Of a stretch of DNA of 34,784 bases, positions 32,323 to 34,784 are shown in pieces. The notes below the pieces were generated by a model. The model worked only from the letters and a program-made list of their open reading frames with translations, was not told where the DNA came from and ran no database searches. The stretch spans positions 1 through 34,784 of the forward strand of contig CABXDP010000006.1 in assembly GCA_902511025.1 (NCBI GenBank), read 5' to 3'. The DNA comes from an uncultured Gammaproteobacteria bacterium (GTDB taxonomy: Bacteria > Pseudomonadota > Gammaproteobacteria > PS1 > Pseudothioglobaceae). Positions within the stretch are counted from its first letter, which is position 1. Each line of letters starts with the position of its first letter. The translations under genes were made by a program, and so were the position numbers.

Positions 32323-32406
32323 TTAGTAAGTTTGTTTGAATATGAAAGAAAACAAACAAAACAATTCTGCTAATTTTTAGTGGAAAATATGAAAAAAGGA
32401 GTAAAG

Positions 32407-33429
32407 ATGAAAGTAATAAATTTACGTTTAAAAACCATACTGAGTATTTTATTGGCAACTGTGGCAGTGACATATGTGTCACCTGCATTTGCTAAAGATG
32501 CAGTATGTTACAATTGCCCTCCACAATGGGCTGATTGGGCATCGATGCTTAAAGCAATCGATAAAGAAATTGATATTCAGATGCCTCATGATAATAAAAA
32601 CTCTGGCCAGACACTTAGTCAGTTGTTAGCTGAGAGAAATAATCCGATTGCTGATGTTGCTTACTATGGTGTCACTACTGGTATCAAGGCTGGAAATGAA
32701 GGAGTTGCTACTGCTTATAAACCCGCCTTATTTGATGAGGTTCCAGATGGTTTGAAAGATCCTGATGGCAAGTGGTTTGCAATTCACTATGGTACATTAG
32801 GTTTTTTTGTAAATGTTGATGCACTAGGTGGTGCAAGTGTTCCCCAATGTTTTGCTGATCTGACAAAACCTGAATATAAAGGAATGGTTGGCTATCTTGA
32901 TCCTTCATCTGCTTTTGTTGGTTATGCTGGTGCAGTAGCAGCAAACATGGCATTTGGTGGCGATTTGGATAATTTCGATCCTGCGATAAAGTATTTTAAT
33001 GATCTGGCCGAAAATTCACCAATTGTACCAAAGCAAACTTCATATGCACGAGTAGTATCAGGCGAGATTCCAATTCTATTTGACTATGATTTCAACGCCT
33101 ATCGTGGAAAATATGAAGAGGATGGAAACTTTGAGTTTGTCTTACCATGTGAAGGATCAGTTCGTGTTCCTTATGTAATGAGCCTGGTAAATAATGGACC
33201 ACACCCAGATCTTGGAAAGCGTGTTCTAGACTTCATCCTGTCTGATAAAGGTCAGGCAATCTGGACGAACGCATATCTTCAGCCTGCTAGACCAGTTGAA
33301 TTGCCAGCTGATGTAGCTTCTAAATTCCTGCCAGCTAGTGATTATGAACGTGCTTACGCAGTGGATTATGCAAAAATGGAAAAAGTACAATCTTCATTTG
33401 GAGAAAGATACCTTTCCGAAGTTAAGTAA
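32407..33429 (+). CDS. ABC transporter periplasmic substrate-binding protein
   Basis: I start the protein at ATG 32407, five bases after AGGAG, instead of the in-frame GTG 32380 or ATG 32389. It then has 340 residues with a clean Sec signal peptide, cleaved after SPAFA at about residue 29. The mature protein has the layout of family 1 (iron/polyamine/phosphonate-like) binding proteins: PIADVAYYGVTTGIKAGNEG, FAIHYGTLGFFVNVDAL, KGMVGYLDPSSAFVGYAG, ARVVSGEIPILFDYD and VPYVMSLVNNGPHPDLGKRV. The ligand is not predictable; the Tyr clusters seen in ferric-ion binders are not obvious. It leads the importer operon opposite the repressor. Confidence 0.88.
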   Translation: MKVINLRLKTILSILLATVAVTYVSPAFAKDAVCYNCPPQWADWASMLKAIDKEIDIQMPHDNKNSGQTLSQLLAERNNPIADVAYYGVTTGIKAGNEGVATAYKPALFDEVPDGLKDPDGKWFAIHYGTLGFFVNVDALGGASVPQCFADLTKPEYKGMVGYLDPSSAFVGYAGAVAANMAFGGDLDNFDPAIKYFNDLAENSPIVPKQTSYARVVSGEIPILFDYDFNAYRGKYEEDGNFEFVLPCEGSVRVPYVMSLVNNGPHPDLGKRVLDFILSDKGQAIWTNAYLQPARPVELPADVASKFLPASDYERAYAVDYAKMEKVQSSFGERYLSEVK

Positions 33430-33444
33430 AATTTTATAAAAAAA

Positions 33445-33467
33445 AGAGCCGGATATTATCCGGCTCT
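33445..33467. other. Perfect 10-base hairpin between binding-protein and permease genes
   Basis: AGAGCCGGAT (33445-33454) and ATCCGGCTCT (33458-33467) close a 3-base loop 16 bases after the binding-protein stop and 11 bases before the permease ATG. On the plus strand no T run follows, so it should not terminate well and may instead protect the upstream mRNA from 3' exonucleases. On the minus strand it is followed by eight T, an excellent terminator for antisense transcription. Confidence 0.75.
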
Positions 33468-33477
33468 AATTTCAACT

Positions 33478-34281
33478 ATGACAAACCGAACTTTTGTACT
33501 TTTGTGTCTCACGCCACTCTTAATCTTCTCCATTGTTTTTCTTGCACTACCCCTCATGCGCTTATTTCTTGCGTCTGGGGAAAGCGATATAGGATGGTCT
33601 ATCTATCTTGAGATACTTCGTAAACCACGGTACATTAATACTTTAGTTCTAACAGTATTGGTATCACTTGCAACCACTTTTGCTGCACTAGCTGTATCAA
33701 CAACTGCGGGAATGTTCTTATCACGAAACCAATTTAAGGGACGTGGAATCTTACTATCTATTATGACGCTTCCATTAGCCTTTCCAGGCGTGGTCATCGG
33801 TTTTTTAATTATTCTATTAGGAGGTCGTCAGGGATTAATCAACCAGCTCACACCGGGACATGTAGTATTTGCTTATTCGGTGATTGGATTATTTTTGGGC
33901 TATCTTTATTTTTCTATACCACGAGTATTATTGACAGTTATGGCTGCAGCTGAAAAGCTAGACTCGTCTCTGGAAGAAGCTGCAAGAACAATGGGAGCCT
34001 CACCCTATCGCGTTGTGGTTGATGTGATCTTACCTGGCCTTATGCCCTCTTTGATTGCTGCAGGTGCAATTGCCTTTGCGACAGCTATGGGAGCTTTTGG
34101 GACGGCATTCACTCTGGCAACTGACATCGATGTAATTCCGATGGTTATCTATACAGAGTTCACCTTATCAGCAAACATTGCGATGGCAGCGGCACTATCG
34201 ATTGTATTGGGAATTGTCACTTGGATACTTTTGCTGATTGCTCGAAGCCTTTCAGGCTCAACTGTTGCGGCAGGTGGTTGA
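33478..34281 (+). CDS. ABC transporter permease, first subunit
   Basis: The 267-residue protein has six predicted membrane helices and the cytoplasmic EAA loop EEAARTMGASPYRVVVDVIL, with the conserved Gly, that docks on the ATPase. The order and the LPLAFPGVVIGFLIILLGG stretch match the permeases of family 1 binding-protein importers (polyamine, 2-aminoethylphosphonate and similar). Its ATG comes only 11 bases after the strong hairpin and has no evident Shine-Dalgarno, so it may be made at a lower level than the binding protein. The second permease follows after one base. Confidence 0.92.
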   Translation: MTNRTFVLLCLTPLLIFSIVFLALPLMRLFLASGESDIGWSIYLEILRKPRYINTLVLTVLVSLATTFAALAVSTTAGMFLSRNQFKGRGILLSIMTLPLAFPGVVIGFLIILLGGRQGLINQLTPGHVVFAYSVIGLFLGYLYFSIPRVLLTVMAAAEKLDSSLEEAARTMGASPYRVVVDVILPGLMPSLIAAGAIAFATAMGAFGTAFTLATDIDVIPMVIYTEFTLSANIAMAAALSIVLGIVTWILLLIARSLSGSTVAAGG

Positions 34282-34282
34282 T

Positions 34283-34784
34283 ATGTTTAAATCAAAAACT
34301 AAAATATTGCAACTTGTAGTCACACTAGCTGCTTGTGCTTTTCTGTTCGTTCCTATGATCTTGTCAGTTCTGGCAGGCGTCACTGCGAACTACTTTAAGG
34401 GTATCTCTTCTGGACTTACGCTTAAGTGGGTATTTAAAGTTTGGGAACTTTATGCAGAGAGTATTCTTCTTTCGATGTGGCTTGCCATTGCTTGTCTAAT
34501 TGTGACGCTTATTATTGGATTACCAGCTGCCTATGGATTAGCTCGTCACCCTGGTTGGTTATCACGTATTTTGGAAGAATTCATATCGCTACCTCTCGCT
34601 GTCCCTGGACTGGCATTAGCATTAGCACTTCTGCAGTTATATGGTTCTATGAAAGGTTTTCGTATCTCATGGACATTCATTCTTGTTGGTCATGTGCTTT
34701 ATACACTTCCATTTATGGTTCGCTCTATTTTGGCAGTTCTTGCATCAATGGATTTGAAAACACTTGAAGAAGGTGCAGCCTCTC
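34283..34784 (+). CDS. ABC transporter permease, second subunit (cut by window edge)
   Basis: From ATG 34283, one base after the first permease stop, a frame of 167 codons runs to the right edge. It encodes an N-terminal helix (LQLVVTLAACAFLFVPMIL), a periplasmic loop, and helices including SILLSMWLAIACLIVTLIIG and LPLAVPGLALALALLQL. The EAA loop begins at the edge (LKTLEEGAAS). It is the partner of the first permease in a heterodimeric channel. The ATPase gene would be expected just beyond the window. Confidence 0.92.
   Translation, partial: MFKSKTKILQLVVTLAACAFLFVPMILSVLAGVTANYFKGISSGLTLKWVFKVWELYAESILLSMWLAIACLIVTLIIGLPAAYGLARHPGWLSRILEEFISLPLAVPGLALALALLQLYGSMKGFRISWTFILVGHVLYTLPFMVRSILAVLASMDLKTLEEGAAS

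Larger units (their letters stand above)
32239..32362. promoter_or_regulatory. Putative DeoR-family operator elements in the repressor/importer gap
   Basis: A 17-base element TTTGTTTGTTTTTTTTC (32239-32255) recurs as an inverted copy at the end of the gap: the complement of 32344-32360 reads TTTGTTTGTTTTCTTTC, with 16 of 17 bases the same. A further TTTGTTTG lies at 32331-32338. The left element continues as TTTCGTTTTATTTT (32252-32265), which fits the TTTCRTTTYRTTTY core published for the DeoR-family repressor AgaR. The two copies bracket the predicted importer promoter. Low-complexity T/A content makes chance similarity possible. Confidence 0.45.

Noticed and set aside
34441-34767. Plus-strand 108-codon frame near the right edge
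   Set aside because: It is the shifted frame of the second permease; the permease frame from 34283 has membrane helices and the EAA loop, this one is Cys/Ser-rich noise.

Overview
The window is a gene-dense stretch of an AT-rich gammaproteobacterial chromosome. The protein set (long single-chain PurL, DksA, YebC, HtpX, WaaA/KdtA, biosynthetic IlvA, Gram-negative outer-membrane lipid machinery), the short intergenic gaps and the many overlapping start/stop codons suggest a streamlined, probably marine, free-living cell. A SUP05/Thioglobus-like lineage is my best guess, but that placement is inference from gene content and composition and no marker was compared against a database. No CRISPR array, insertion sequence, integrase or prophage gene is visible.

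Region 1 (1-8188, minus strand) is housekeeping. It runs DUF502 membrane protein > aspS > nadA > yebC > purL, with several neighbouring genes sharing bases at their stop and start codons, preceded by map and htpX. The purL gene leaves the window on the left. Region 2 (8284-9997) holds three poorly known genes (a secreted Cys-containing protein, a 48-residue lipoprotein and a DUF2628-like membrane protein) and a tRNA-Pro/Arg/His cluster on the minus strand behind a strong promoter.

Region 3 (9998-19357) has dnaQ and rpoZ back to back, an acs / EamA exporter / nitroreductase run, an unknown coiled-coil membrane protein after hemB, hemB divergent from thiC, and waaA. Region 4 (19563-25912) is a tight plus-strand run, obgE-proB-folK-panB-panC-nfuA-histone deacetylase-like-thiL, so proline, folate, pantothenate, Fe-S and thiamine cofactor functions sit together. 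dksA closes it on the opposite strand. Region 5 (26454-29657) is ilvA-rimI-icd, followed by tRNA-Asn with its own promoter and terminator.

Region 6 (29879-34784) is the accessory-looking part: a DUF4442 protein, a HAD-IIB phosphatase, a GlpR/DeoR-type repressor and, divergent from the repressor, an ABC importer (periplasmic binding protein plus two permeases, the second cut by the right edge). The gap between repressor and importer carries T-rich repeat elements that resemble DeoR-family operators. This looks like a repressor-controlled uptake system whose ligand cannot be read from the sequence; a phosphorylated or phosphonate-type organic compound is one possibility. The points most worth a second look are this locus and its regulatory region, a hairpin between its first two genes, a short ProB without a PUA domain, an isocitrate dehydrogenase with one changed NADP-specificity residue, and the absence of any riboswitch in front of thiC.
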